From JAJRXR01 sp041402005 (lineage in GTDB: Bacteria; Planctomycetota; Phycisphaerae; Phycisphaerales; UBA1924): 64,000 nucleotides of DNA. Position numbers and translations under genes: made by a program. The stretch covers positions 62,001-126,000 of the forward strand of contig JAWKTB010000008.1 in NCBI GenBank assembly GCA_041402005.1, read 5' to 3'. A model generated the notes under the pieces. That model saw only the letters and a program-made list of their open reading frames with translations, did not search any database and had not been told where the DNA came from. Of this stretch, positions 38,401 to 47,361 are shown piece by piece (positions within the stretch are counted from its first letter, which is position 1; every line of letters begins with the position of its first letter).

Positions 38401-38918
38401 CGCTGGATGTCCAGGGCGGTGACGACCGCCGGTCCTTCGCCGACGCGTCCGTCACGCCCGTAGGCGCCGGTGCGTGAGAGCTTGGCCGCCACTTGGCGGA
38501 TCAGGCCTTCCATGTGGGACGCGAGCGAGCCGGCCGCCTGCGCGAGTGACGCCTGCTCTGTGCGCACGGTCTCGATCAGTCCCTTGAGGCGTGAGCCGAG
38601 CTCGAGCAGGCGACGCTTGCGGGGCTCGTCCATCCGCGCCGCGACCTGGGCGATCGTGGTCCTGCTCTTGGCGTGATCCCCCTCGCCGAAGAGCGCTCGG
38701 CGCTCGTCCTCGAGCCCGGCGATCTCCTGAAGGAGGTCGGCGCACGCCTCCAGGCTCTTGCCCAGGCGGGCCGGATCGGCGCTGGTCAGGGCGGCGCGGT
38801 GCTCGGCGAGCGCGAGCAGGAGCGCCTCGTGTCGCTCGACCAGCTCGCCCACGATCCGCTCGACCGCGCACAGGACCTTGTCGTCGAACTCAGGCCGGGA
38901 TGTCGTCGTCGCGGGCAT
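38397..38918 (-). CDS. flgN: FlgN-like flagellar chaperone
   Basis: 173 residues, almost all helix and coiled coil (LVERHEALLLALAEHRAAL; KRRLLELGSRLKGLIETVRTEQASLAQAAGSL), the layout of FlgN, which chaperones FlgK and FlgL for export. Sequence similarity in this family is low, so the call rests on position: directly upstream of flgK (4-base overlap) and downstream of flgJ (29-base overlap). Confidence 0.8.
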   Translation of the reverse strand: MPATTTSRPEFDDKVLCAVERIVGELVERHEALLLALAEHRAALTSADPARLGKSLEACADLLQEIAGLEDERRALFGEGDHAKSRTTIAQVAARMDEPRKRRLLELGSRLKGLIETVRTEQASLAQAAGSLASHMEGLIRQVAAKLSRTGAYGRDGRVGEGPAVVTALDIQR

Positions 38919-39312
38919 CGTGCCCTCCTTGGGCGTCTGCGGGCGCAGGGGCCCCCGCGCGCTTCAGCACGCCGCGTGCCACCTGCTCGACCAGCGGGAA
39001 CTTCGCGTGACGTACGAGGTCCTGCGCAAGACGTGCGTCCTGGAGCGCACGAAACTGCTTCTCGGCGGGCGTCGGCTCGAACGGGGGCGCCGCCATGCTC
39101 GACTCGCGGAGTTGCGCCAGCACAGGCTGGACCAGCGTGATCGCGATCAGCGACTGGGCGGACTCCCGGGCCACCTCCTCGGCGGGCGCGCCCGTGGCAT
39201 CCCGGGCCCGGGACAGCACTGCGGAGAAGTCTCGCTGCGAGCGGGCCAGATTCGCCCCCTCGAAGGGCGAGCCCGCGAACACCCCCGACGAGATGGCGTC
39301 GATCGTGCTCAT
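38890..39312 (-). CDS. Rod-binding protein, FlgJ N-terminal type
   Basis: 140 residues. A short protein with helical core AEKQFRALQDARLAQDLVRHAKFPLVEQVARGVLKRA, like the rod-capping N-terminal domain of FlgJ, without the muramidase domain of enterobacterial FlgJ. The call depends mainly on its place between flgI and flgN. It starts at ATG 39312, 2 bases after the flgI stop codon. It should help rod assembly in the periplasm. Confidence 0.7.
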   Translation of the reverse strand: MSTIDAISSGVFAGSPFEGANLARSQRDFSAVLSRARDATGAPAEEVARESAQSLIAITLVQPVLAQLRESSMAAPPFEPTPAEKQFRALQDARLAQDLVRHAKFPLVEQVARGVLKRAGAPAPADAQGGHDARDDDIPA

Positions 39313-39314
39313 GC

Positions 39315-40406
39315 CTACTCGATCACCAGCCTCGCCTGGAGCTTCCCGGCCCGGTGGAGCATCTGGAAGATCTCGATCTGGTCCTGGGCGGGGACGGCGA
39401 GCTGGTTGAGGGCCGCGATCAGATCCTCGATCCGGGCCAGCTCCCGCTCGGGCCCGTCGGTCGTCACGTCCGCCCAGCGCTCGGTCTTGACGATCGGGTC
39501 CTCGGGCGTGGGGACCGGGGGCGGGATCGTCGTCGTGATCGTCAGGTCCTTGTGCGAGATGACGGCCGGGCTGATGCGCACGTCCCCGGTCACCATGATG
39601 CTGCCCGTGCGCGTGTTGCAGATGACCTGGGCGGGCAGGCCCAGGCGCTGGATGCTGACAGGGGCGTTCATGACGTCGCCGATGAAGCCGGCGGGCGAGG
39701 TGCGCTCCGCCTCGGGCACGCGGACGCGGATGGTCCGGTCGTCGACGACCTCGGCGATCCGGTCGGTCAGCGTCCGGGCGGTCAGGAGGTACTCGTCGTT
39801 GATCGCGCCCGCGACCTCGCTGGCGGCCCGCCACCCGGAGAAGTCGGGGTGGAGGACGATCTCGAACTGGGTGCGGATGGGGGGGGTGGTGTCGATGTCC
39901 TTGGCGATGTAGGCGCCGTTGCGGACGACGCCGGTGGTGGGCAGCTCCTTGTTCTCGATCACGATCGAGCCTTGGGCGAAGGCCCAGACCGGGGAGCCAG
40001 GGAAGGGGGCGGTGAGGGGGGCGACGTAGAGGCGCCCGCCCTCGAGGCTGGAGGCCGAGTGCAGGACGCTGACGTGCGCATTGAGCTGGTCGTTGGCCTT
40101 GGCGCCCTCGGGGGGGATGTCGCAGGTGACCATGACCAGGGCGACCGAGCGGGACTTGGCGAGCTCCTCGATGTCGGGGATGGGGGCGCCGTTGCGACGG
40201 AGGACCTCGGCGAGCGGGCGGGCCATGACCAGCTCCTTGCCCGAGTCGCCCGTGCCGTTGAGGCCCATGACCAGGCCCAGGCCCTGGAGGACCGAGGCGC
40301 CCTGGCCCTTGATGTGGGCGATCTCGGCGACCTTGTTCTGGGCGAGCGCGGAAGGCGCCAGGAGGAGCGCAAGGGCGGCCGGGATGAGCGTGCGAAGTCT
40401 GCGCAT
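39315..40406 (-). CDS. flgI: Flagellar P-ring protein FlgI
   Basis: 363 residues, normal length. Signal peptide MRRLRTLIPAALALLLAPSALAQ, then the family start VAEIAHIKGQGASVLQGLGLVMGLNGTGDS and the late motif VTGDVRISPAVISHKDLTI. It builds the periplasmic P ring around the rod. ATG 40406 is preceded by GGAG and, a little further upstream, by a sigma-54-type promoter. It is the first gene of the flgI-J-N-K-L operon. Confidence 0.96.
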   Translation of the reverse strand: MRRLRTLIPAALALLLAPSALAQNKVAEIAHIKGQGASVLQGLGLVMGLNGTGDSGKELVMARPLAEVLRRNGAPIPDIEELAKSRSVALVMVTCDIPPEGAKANDQLNAHVSVLHSASSLEGGRLYVAPLTAPFPGSPVWAFAQGSIVIENKELPTTGVVRNGAYIAKDIDTTPPIRTQFEIVLHPDFSGWRAASEVAGAINDEYLLTARTLTDRIAEVVDDRTIRVRVPEAERTSPAGFIGDVMNAPVSIQRLGLPAQVICNTRTGSIMVTGDVRISPAVISHKDLTITTTIPPPVPTPEDPIVKTERWADVTTDGPERELARIEDLIAALNQLAVPAQDQIEIFQMLHRAGKLQARLVIE

Positions 40407-40429
40407 GGTGGGTCTCCACGCGAGAGGAC

Positions 40430-40444
40430 GCAACGCGGATGCCA
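40430..40444 (-). promoter_or_regulatory. Sigma-54-type promoter of the flgI operon
   Basis: Minus-strand TGGCATC-CGCG-TTGC matches the -24/-12 consensus TGGCACG-N4-TTGC with the required GG-N10-GC spacing. The -12 element is about 24 bases before the flgI start codon, which places the transcription start close to the ribosome-binding site. Confidence 0.7.
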
Positions 40445-40499
40445 GCCAACCCGAGTTCCCGATCCGCCGACGTGCCGACCTGCCGATCTCACGCCCATC

Positions 40500-40514
40500 T
40501 GGCACGCCGCTTGT
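40500..40514 (+). promoter_or_regulatory. Sigma-54-type promoter of the flgF operon
   Basis: TGGCACG-CCGC-TTGT matches the -24 element exactly and the -12 element except for T in place of the final C. It ends 40 bases before the flgF start codon and is divergent from the flgI promoter. Confidence 0.65.
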
Positions 40515-40554
40515 GAAGGGTTGGCGGGGAGGATCCCCTTCGGAGGCGCCGCGC

Positions 40555-41334
40555 ATGAACTATGGGTTGCAGATCTCCGCCTCGGGCGCGCTGACGAGCC
40601 TCTACCGCCAGGACGTGCTCTCGAACAACCTGGCGAACCTCGAGACGACGGGGTTCAAACCGGACATCCCCGCGACCATGCAGCGCGACGCGGCGCGGAT
40701 CGAGGACGGCCTTCCCTATCTGCCGAGCGACCCACTGATCGAGCGCCTGGGCGCCGGCGTGCTCGCCGCCCCGAACCGGGTCTCGTTCGCCCAGGGTCCC
40801 CTCGACAGCACGGGGCGGGACCTGGACATGGCGATCGAGGGCGACGGGTTCTTCGTCCTCCAGGACGAGCATGCCCAGGGGGGCGACCGCCTGCGCCTCA
40901 CGCGTGACGGGCGGTTCCAGCTCGACGAGCGCGGGCGGCTCGTCTCGTCGACCACCGGGATGCCGGTGCTCGACCGGACCAACCGGCCGGTCGTCATCCG
41001 GGGCGAGGGGCGCGTCGGCGTCGCGCTCGACGGCTCGCTGACCCAGAACGGGCAGGCGATCGCCCGTCTCCAGCTCGTGGACGTGCCCGACAAGTCCGCC
41101 CTCAAGAAGCTCGGCGCCAACCTGTTCGCCCCGAGCGCCAACGCCACCGCCAGCTTCGGGCCCATCGACGGGCGCGTCCGCCAGGGCGTGCTCGAGGGCT
41201 CGGCGGTCAACGAGGTGGCGGCGCTCATGGCCGTCACCAGCGCCTCGCGCGACGTCCAGGCCAACATCGGCATGATCACCTACCACGACCGGATGATGGA
41301 GCGGGCGATCAACACGTTCGCGCGCATCGCCTGA
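40555..41334 (+). CDS. flgF: Flagellar rod protein FlgF
   Basis: 259 residues. FlgE/F/G family: N-terminal ASGALTSLYRQDVLSNNLANLETTGFKPD, middle AIEGDGFFVLQD, C-terminal GVLEGSAVNEVAALMAVTSASRDVQANIGMITYHDRMMERAINTFARIA. The size, the position before flgG, and the difference from FlgG suggest the proximal rod protein FlgF. It is the first gene of the plus-strand operon behind a sigma-54-type promoter. ATG 40555 was chosen; the longer open frame upstream runs through flgI antisense. Confidence 0.9.
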   Translation: MNYGLQISASGALTSLYRQDVLSNNLANLETTGFKPDIPATMQRDAARIEDGLPYLPSDPLIERLGAGVLAAPNRVSFAQGPLDSTGRDLDMAIEGDGFFVLQDEHAQGGDRLRLTRDGRFQLDERGRLVSSTTGMPVLDRTNRPVVIRGEGRVGVALDGSLTQNGQAIARLQLVDVPDKSALKKLGANLFAPSANATASFGPIDGRVRQGVLEGSAVNEVAALMAVTSASRDVQANIGMITYHDRMMERAINTFARIA

Positions 41335-41350
41335 CCAGGAGCGTTTTCAC

Positions 41351-42160
41351 ATGGCCATCATCGCCCTGCAGTCCGCGTCATCGGGCCTCAACGCCCTGAG
41401 CACCAAGCTCGACGTCATCGCCAACAACCTGGCCAACGTCGAGACGACGGGGTTCAAGACCTCGCGCGTCAACTTCCAGGACCAACTCTACATCGAGCGG
41501 ATGCAGCCGGGCGTGGAGAACGCAAACGGCGACCAGCGCCCGACCGGTCTGTACGTCGGCCTGGGCGTGAAGGTGTCGGGCACGCAGGTGGACTTCGACC
41601 AGGGGGCGCCGATCGTGACCAACCGCCCGCTCGACCTGACGATCGACGGGGCGGGCTTCTTCCAGGTCGCGGTCGAGGAGGGGTTGTCGGGCGAGGGGAC
41701 GGCGTACACGCGGTACGGCGCGTTCGCGCTCAACGCCGAGGGCGGGCTCGTCCTCGCGACCGACCAGGGTCGCCAGCTCGACCCGTCGGTCACGATCCCA
41801 GACGACGCGACCGCGGTCGACATCGACTCGGAGGGGCGCGTCTTCGCGACGATCCCGGGGTCGGTCGAGCCCCAGGAGGTCGGGCAGCTGCAGATCGCCA
41901 CGTTCGTCAACCCGGCGGGTCTGCGCCAGGTGGGCGAGAACCTGTGGGTGGAGTCGGCGGCGTCGGGGCCGCCCAGCGTGGGCAACCCTGCTGAGGACCA
42001 GCGCGGGCGGATCCGCCAGGGCCAGCTCGAGGGGTCCAACGTGGACCCGACGCGCGAGCTGGTGGAGCTGATCCGCACGCAGCGGGCGTTCGAGATGAAC
42101 TCACAGTCGATCCGCGCGGCGGACGACGCGCTGCAGACCGTGGCGCAGCTCAGGCGGTAA
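41351..42160 (+). CDS. flgG: Flagellar distal rod protein FlgG
   Basis: 269 residues, normal length. IALQSASSGLNALSTKLDVIANNLANVETTGFK at the N-terminus, LTIDGAGFFQV in the middle and GRIRQGQLEGSNVDPTRELVELIRTQRAFEMNSQSIRAADDALQTVAQL at the C-terminus are diagnostic of FlgG. It forms the distal rod inside the P and L rings. It lies 16 bp after flgF. Confidence 0.97.
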   Translation: MAIIALQSASSGLNALSTKLDVIANNLANVETTGFKTSRVNFQDQLYIERMQPGVENANGDQRPTGLYVGLGVKVSGTQVDFDQGAPIVTNRPLDLTIDGAGFFQVAVEEGLSGEGTAYTRYGAFALNAEGGLVLATDQGRQLDPSVTIPDDATAVDIDSEGRVFATIPGSVEPQEVGQLQIATFVNPAGLRQVGENLWVESAASGPPSVGNPAEDQRGRIRQGQLEGSNVDPTRELVELIRTQRAFEMNSQSIRAADDALQTVAQLRR

Positions 42161-42208
42161 CGGCGTGGGCGCCGGCGGAGGCCGAGCGCCCGTATAGAGA
42201 GGTTTGCG

Positions 42209-43303
42209 ATGAAGACGGGCAGGATGCTTATCGGGCTCATCGCGCTGGCGCTCACCTCGGGCGTCGCGACGGCGGACAGGATCGAGCTGCGCACCGCGGC
42301 GAGAATCCAGGCGAGCAAGGGCGTCACCCTCGGGGACGTCGCCCGCCTCGACGGGCCGCACGCGGAGCGCATCGCGGGCATCGTGCTTCTCGCGCCAGGC
42401 CAGGCGGATCTGGGCTCGCCCGTCGCGATCGAGGTCGGGCAGGTGCGCGAGGCGCTGAGCGAGGCCGGCGTGAACTGGGCGATGTTCACGCTTCGGGGCG
42501 GTCGGTGCGACCTGCTGCCGGCGGCGCCCCCGGCGCAGACGCCGGCGCTGCCCCCGAAGGTGGCTGCGCCCGATCCTGACGTCCCGACGGTGCGCACGGT
42601 CGTGGAGCGCCGCTTGCGCGAGACGTTTGGCGTCGCGGACGAGGACGCGATCCGCTGCAAGTTCGAGGACCGAGACGCCGAGCTGCTGTCGAGCCCCCTG
42701 ACGCAGGAGGGCAAGGCGCCTCTGCTGGTCGAGGCGCATACGACGGGCTCGTCGTCGCGTGTGCCGGTGTCGGTCAGCGTGTACCGGGGGGACAGCCTGG
42801 TCGAGTCACGCCAGATCCGGGTGGACGTGGAGATCTTGCGGGACGTGTGCGTGGTTCGCGCGCCGGTGGAGCGTCGGGGGACGATCCGGGAGGACGACCT
42901 GGTCGTCGAGAAGCGTTGGCTGACGCCGGACGTCGCGCCCGCGGCGATGGTGGACAGCGTGGGCGCGGAGGCGACGACGAAGCTGGAACCGGGCGAGGTG
43001 CTGACGCAGGCGCACGTCGTGCCCCCGGTCGTGATCAACCGGGGCGAGCAGGTGCTGGTGCACTACCTGTCGGGCCCGGTGATTCTCAAGACCAAGGCCC
43101 GGGCCCTCGAGGACGGTCGCGTCGGCGACCGGATCCGCCTCGAGGTCCTGGGCTCCAAGCGACGCCTCGAGGCGCGGGTGGACGGGCCCGGGCGTGCCGT
43201 CGTGCGAAACGAGCCGACGACGCCCGGCGTCCTCGAGGACGAGACGCCCGAAGGCGTGGGCGCCGCGAGCGTGGCGGGCGTGCAGATCACACGCTCCGAG
43301 TAG
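42209..43303 (+). CDS. flgA: Flagellar P-ring assembly chaperone FlgA
   Basis: 364 residues. Signal peptide MKTGRMLIGLIALALTSGVATA. An extended N-terminal region (about 23-200) precedes the SAF-type chaperone domain at about 205-340 (VVRAPVERRGTIREDDLVVEKRWLTPD; KLEPGEVLTQAHV; INRGEQVLVHYLSGPVILKTKARALEDGRVGDRIRLEVLGSKR), the core of FlgA. It assists FlgI polymerisation in the periplasm. It is longer than enterobacterial FlgA (about 220 residues). Confidence 0.9.
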   Translation: MKTGRMLIGLIALALTSGVATADRIELRTAARIQASKGVTLGDVARLDGPHAERIAGIVLLAPGQADLGSPVAIEVGQVREALSEAGVNWAMFTLRGGRCDLLPAAPPAQTPALPPKVAAPDPDVPTVRTVVERRLRETFGVADEDAIRCKFEDRDAELLSSPLTQEGKAPLLVEAHTTGSSSRVPVSVSVYRGDSLVESRQIRVDVEILRDVCVVRAPVERRGTIREDDLVVEKRWLTPDVAPAAMVDSVGAEATTKLEPGEVLTQAHVVPPVVINRGEQVLVHYLSGPVILKTKARALEDGRVGDRIRLEVLGSKRRLEARVDGPGRAVVRNEPTTPGVLEDETPEGVGAASVAGVQITRSE

Positions 43304-43336
43304 CGGTGGGGCGTCGAGCCCCGTGGAGTTTGAAGC

Positions 43337-44020
43337 ATGAGACGAGCGATCCTGACGATCTTGGGCGTGTGCATGCTGGCCTCCTCAGCGGGAGCACAGA
43401 GCCTGTACCAGCGCCCGGTGAACGCGCCACTGGACGAGACCGGGGCGCCGGACGAGCAGGCGGACTTGCGCGCCAAGAGCATGTTCTTCTACGAGCCGCC
43501 GGAGCCCCGCAAGTACCTGAAGCACGACATCATCACGATCATCGTGGACGAGTCGAGCAAGCAGGAGTCGAGCCAGTCGCTCGACACGAAGCGGAAGTAC
43601 GAGGATAGCGCCTCGATCAACGCGCTCGTCGACCCGATCCAGCTGCTCGAGCTGCGTCTGCGCCAGGGCGGGCTGACCAGCCAGGACCTGCTCGACATCT
43701 CCGCCGACCGCAAGTACAAGGGCGAGGGCGATTACGAGCGCGAGGACCGGTTCAGCGCGCGCATCTCGGCGCGTGTGATCGAGGTCAAGCCCAACGGCAC
43801 ACTTCTGCTCGAGGCCAAGACCTTCATCAAGACCGACGAGGAGGAGCAGACGCTCGTCCTCTCAGGGCTCGCGAGGCCCGAGGACGTCACCAACCAGAAC
43901 ACCATCCGTTCGAGCCAGCTCGCGAACCTGGCGGTGATCCGACAGAACGAGGGGCAGGTCGCCGACTCGGCCAAGAAGGGCATCATCACGAAGGTGCTGG
44001 ACGCGCTGTTTGCGTTCTGA
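43337..44020 (+). CDS. flgH: Flagellar L-ring protein FlgH
   Basis: 227 residues. YLKHDIITIIVDESSKQESSQSLDTKR and FSARISARVIEVKPNGTLLLEAKTFIKTDEEEQTLVLSGLARPEDVTNQNTIRSSQLANLAV are the FlgH core. It forms the L ring in the outer membrane, which implies a Gram-negative type envelope. Unlike enterobacterial FlgH, the signal sequence ends SAGAQ with no lipobox cysteine, so it looks like a non-lipidated form. It is the last gene of the plus-strand flagellar operon. Confidence 0.94.
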   Translation: MRRAILTILGVCMLASSAGAQSLYQRPVNAPLDETGAPDEQADLRAKSMFFYEPPEPRKYLKHDIITIIVDESSKQESSQSLDTKRKYEDSASINALVDPIQLLELRLRQGGLTSQDLLDISADRKYKGEGDYEREDRFSARISARVIEVKPNGTLLLEAKTFIKTDEEEQTLVLSGLARPEDVTNQNTIRSSQLANLAVIRQNEGQVADSAKKGIITKVLDALFAF

Positions 44021-44055
44021 GTGAGAGGCAGGTCGGCAGAGGGCAGGTGGGGGGA

Positions 44056-44421
44056 TCAGATCCGTTCGATCGTGCCGCGGGTGAGGTCGCTCGGCGGGGC
44101 GTCGCCGGTGTTGACGACGCCGGCGGGCTCGAAGAGGAGGATCGAGCACTCGCGCGTCGCGACCGGGCGGTGCTCGACTCCACGGGGGACGACGACCAGC
44201 TCGCCTGCGCCGAGTTCGACCGAGCGGTCGCGGTACTGCATTGTGAAGGCGCCGTCGATTACGAGGAAGAGCTCGTCGGCGTCGTCGTGCGTGTGCCAGA
44301 CGAACTCGCCCCTGATCTTGACGAGCTTGACCTCCTGCCCGTTCAAGGAGGCGAGCAGGCGGGGGTTCCAGTGGTCGCGGATGAGAGCGAGCTTGTCGCG
44401 CAGGTTGATCGGGTCGGTCAT
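44056..44421 (-). CDS. Cupin-domain protein
   Basis: 121 residues. A single cupin barrel with metal-binding motifs EFVWHTHDDADELFLVIDG (motif 1: two His, Glu) and GVEHRPVA (motif 2 His). Small cupins of this type are enzymes or sensors of unknown substrate. Start ATG 44421; the frame is open further upstream only because of repetitive antisense codons of the next gene. It converges with flgH. Confidence 0.88.
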   Translation of the reverse strand: MTDPINLRDKLALIRDHWNPRLLASLNGQEVKLVKIRGEFVWHTHDDADELFLVIDGAFTMQYRDRSVELGAGELVVVPRGVEHRPVATRECSILLFEPAGVVNTGDAPPSDLTRGTIERI

Positions 44422-44449
44422 GGGCGCAGGGTAGCGGGGTGGGCGCACG

Positions 44450-44480
44450 AAAAGGGCCACGCCCGGGTTGGGCGTGGCCC
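44450..44480 (-). terminator. Terminator of the beta-helix gene
   Basis: Eleven perfect base pairs GGGCCACGCCC/GGGCGTGGCCC (44454-44464 with 44470-44480) followed on the minus strand by TTTT. It lies 28 bp after the stop codon of the beta-helix gene. Confidence 0.9.
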
Positions 44481-44507
44481 TGGAGATGGTGCGGGGGGGG
44501 CGGGCGG

Positions 44508-47087
44508 CTACTTGCAGCCGGCGCCGAAGGCCACGAGGAAGGCGAAGACGTCGGAGAAGTCGAGCGTGCCGTACTGGACGTCGAGGTCGGCGTCGGAGTC
44601 CTTGTTGGCGAAGGCCTCGAGGTAGGCGAGGACGTCGGAGAAGTCGAGCGTGCCGAAGGGCTCGGCGAGGTCGGCGACGTTGCACCTGGGGTCGCTCACG
44701 CCGATGAACTCGTAGGCGCCCATGTCGACGGTGGCGCCCAGATCGTCGTCGATGATCCCGGTGTCGAGGACGCCGATGTCGTCGAGGACGCGGTCGTTGG
44801 AATCAATGTCGAAGGCGGAGGCGTCGACGGCGAGGAGGGTGGGTGTGTCGCCGGCGTCGATGCACCATGAGTTGTGGGCGAGGCGGAAGTCGTTGTCCTC
44901 GACGGTGTCGGGGTTGTTGTCGGAGCCGTTGATGTCGACGAACTTGGGGAAGCTGAAGATGTTGCCGCCGGCGTCGGAGACGCCGAGGGGGATGCCGTCC
45001 TGGATGTCGGAGTAGGAGAGGTTGATGGGCCCGGCGTTGGGCGAGGCGTTGATCTGGTCGTCGCTGCCCCAGAGGATGGAGTTGAAGACATCGAGAGGCC
45101 CATCGCCCGGGTCGCGGATGAGAGCGAGGGAGTCGCCGCCACCGATGAAGCGGGCGTGGATGACGCGGTTGGCGTTGAAGGTGCAGTTCCCGATCTGGAA
45201 GCCGCCCCAGACGAAGGCGGCGCCGCCGGCGTCGCTGGCGAAGTTGTGGTCGAAGACACAGTTGGTCATGGAGCCGAGGTCGGGGGTGTCGCTGTAGGCC
45301 CAGACGGCGAACGCGCCGCCGAAGCCGTCGGACTCGTTGGCGGCGAAGTAGGAGTGAGAGAGGTTGACGGAGCCGCCCATAATGGCGACCGCGCCGCCGT
45401 AGCTCCATTGGGAGGCGGCGTTGTAGTAGAAATCGCATCCGTCGATGGTGACGTCGGCGGCCTGTGCGCGGATGGCGCCGCCCTCGGCGGCGTAGTTGAA
45501 CTCAAAGTAGCAGCCTTGGATGAGGGCCTGACCGAGGTTCTGGGCGTAGGCGCCGCCGCCGCCCGGGCGGGCGCCGATGCCGCGCACGTCCTCGTCGAGC
45601 TCGGTGTCGCGCAGCTCGTACTCGGCGTTGTTGCTGCCAAAGTAGCAGTCGCTGACGGTCGGCGAGCCGTCGTAGGCGAAGATGGCGCCGCCCTCATAGG
45701 CGTCGCAGTATGTGAACTCGCAGTCCTCGATGTTCGGGGAGGAGTCCCTGGAGAAGATGGCGCCGCCGAGGGGCGCGTAGAGCTTGCCGAGGAACTCGCA
45801 GGACTGGATCTGCACGTCACCCCTTGAGTCGATGTAGATGCAGCCGCCGAAGTCGTCGGCGTAGGCGAGCCCGAAGTCGCACCCGGCGATGGTGGCGTCG
45901 GCGTCGGGGGCGATGGAGATAACGCCGCCCGAGCCGAAGTCGGTCCAGTTCTCGTAGAACTCGCACCCGGTGACGGAGGGGTCGGAGCCGGGGCCGATGT
46001 ACATGGCGCCGCCGCCGAGGTCGGCGGAGTTGTCGTAGAAGCCGCACTGCTCAAACGAGGGGGCGCCGTTCTCGATGTAGACGCTGCCGCCGTAGGTGTC
46101 GGCGTCCCCGTCGTAGAGGAAGCAGCTGGCGATGGTGGGGCTGGCGCCGGCGATGTAGATGGCGCCGCCGGCGACGACGTTGAAGTAGCTGTCGAGGGAG
46201 AGGCCGAGCAGCCCGGCGCCCGGGCCCTCGCCGGAGTCGAACGTGACCAGGGGCGGGACGGGCCCGTCGGGGGCGCCCCGGAAGACGGGGACGATGCGGG
46301 TGGCGTTGATGACGTCCGGGTCCTCGGGGTCGGTGGAACGGATGGTGACGTTCTTGCCGGCGAAGTCGAGGTGCTCGGCGTAGTACCCGGGCTGGAGGAC
46401 GATCTCATCGCCGTCCTCGGCCATGTCGATCGCTTCCTGGATCGTCGGCACGCAGTCGGGCACCTGGATCGAGTGAGTCTGGATGACGAGACGGACGTCG
46501 TCGAAGAGGGTCTGCTGGGTGGGCGTGCGGAAGGAGCCGAGCTTGATGGCGATACGGTCGCCGATGAAGCTGTCGCCCTTGACGGTGTAGGTCAGCGTGA
46601 TGTCGGCGAAGTGGCCGGCGGTGGGGATGACCGCGCCCAGGTCCTGGCTGGAGACGCTCGCGATTGGCGTGCGGGAGTCGTCGTCGGCGACCGCCTCGAG
46701 GGCGATGAGGTATCCGCCGAACGTGAGCGCGTCGTTGCGGGCGCCCACGAAGACCTTGAGGGTGAGCTCGTCGCCGTCGCAGATGCGGGCTTCAACGACC
46801 TGCTCGGCGGTGTTGCCGCCCGTGAGGTTGGAGAAGGCGACGTTCTCGCCATCGGGGACAGGCTCGTTGAGGATGGAGTTGGGGGGGTCGAGGGGGCCGA
46901 AGGCGTCGAAGTCCGACCAGGGGGCGACGCCCCCGAGGGCGAACATGCCGTTGTCGAGGGGCGGGTCCTCGAAGCTGAAGTTGACGACCGTGACGTCGAC
47001 CGGGGGGGCGGCGACGGCCGGGGTGAGGTGGGCGGCGAGGGCGGCGATCGACGCGGCCACGGCGAGCGAAGGCTTCTGGCGACTCAT
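44508..47087 (-). CDS. Secreted beta-helix repeat protein with GC-type dockerin tail
   Basis: 859 residues. Signal peptide to about residue 27 (AALAAHLTPAVAA). Residues 30-205 form a beta-sandwich-like domain (VVNFSFEDPPLDNGMF; ITLTYTVKGDSFIGDRIAIKLGSF). From about 210 the right-handed parallel beta-helix begins (VPTIQEAIDMAEDGDEIVLQPGYYAEHLDFAGKNVTIRS), with many coils of the form GGAxYI...SPTIxxCxFxxN. The C-terminus is a two-unit tail: CNVADLAEPFGTLDFSDV and DLDVQYGTLDFSDVFAF, ending GAGCK. ATG 47087 is preceded by GGGGAG. It probably binds or cleaves polysaccharide, or is a surface adhesin; no catalytic residue can be named. Confidence 0.88.
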   Translation of the reverse strand: MSRQKPSLAVAASIAALAAHLTPAVAAPPVDVTVVNFSFEDPPLDNGMFALGGVAPWSDFDAFGPLDPPNSILNEPVPDGENVAFSNLTGGNTAEQVVEARICDGDELTLKVFVGARNDALTFGGYLIALEAVADDDSRTPIASVSSQDLGAVIPTAGHFADITLTYTVKGDSFIGDRIAIKLGSFRTPTQQTLFDDVRLVIQTHSIQVPDCVPTIQEAIDMAEDGDEIVLQPGYYAEHLDFAGKNVTIRSTDPEDPDVINATRIVPVFRGAPDGPVPPLVTFDSGEGPGAGLLGLSLDSYFNVVAGGAIYIAGASPTIASCFLYDGDADTYGGSVYIENGAPSFEQCGFYDNSADLGGGAMYIGPGSDPSVTGCEFYENWTDFGSGGVISIAPDADATIAGCDFGLAYADDFGGCIYIDSRGDVQIQSCEFLGKLYAPLGGAIFSRDSSPNIEDCEFTYCDAYEGGAIFAYDGSPTVSDCYFGSNNAEYELRDTELDEDVRGIGARPGGGGAYAQNLGQALIQGCYFEFNYAAEGGAIRAQAADVTIDGCDFYYNAASQWSYGGAVAIMGGSVNLSHSYFAANESDGFGGAFAVWAYSDTPDLGSMTNCVFDHNFASDAGGAAFVWGGFQIGNCTFNANRVIHARFIGGGDSLALIRDPGDGPLDVFNSILWGSDDQINASPNAGPINLSYSDIQDGIPLGVSDAGGNIFSFPKFVDINGSDNNPDTVEDNDFRLAHNSWCIDAGDTPTLLAVDASAFDIDSNDRVLDDIGVLDTGIIDDDLGATVDMGAYEFIGVSDPRCNVADLAEPFGTLDFSDVLAYLEAFANKDSDADLDVQYGTLDFSDVFAFLVAFGAGCK

Positions 47088-47283
47088 CTGGTTTCTCCCC
47101 TCGAGGGCGGCCGGCGTGTCCGACCAGAGGTACGGTAGCCTCCCAGGCGGCGCTGGCCAGCTTTTTACAGGACCAAGCGCCCACGACCGCGATCCCGACG
47201 CGTGAGACGGCGAAAAGTCGGCGATCCCCCGGTCGCGACTCTTGGATGGCGAGGGGGATCCCACGTTCGGCGGGGTCCTTGCG

Positions 47284-47317
47284 CAAAGAAAAGGACCAAG
47301 CCCGAGGGGCTTGGTCC
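47284..47317 (-). terminator. Terminator of the following minus-strand gene
   Basis: GGACCAAGCC/GGCTTGGTCC (47293-47302 with 47308-47317), 10 perfect pairs with a five-base loop, followed on the minus strand by TTTTCTTTG. Confidence 0.9.
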
Positions 47318-47361
47318 ATGAGGGTTTGTCGGCCCGCGTCGCGGGCGTGCGGCTCAGAAGC

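Noticed and set aside
34616..38455. 1279-codon frame that looks like a giant FlgL
   Set aside because: The upstream half is flgK read out of frame. The true FlgL starts at GTG 36661, overlapping the flgK stop codon.
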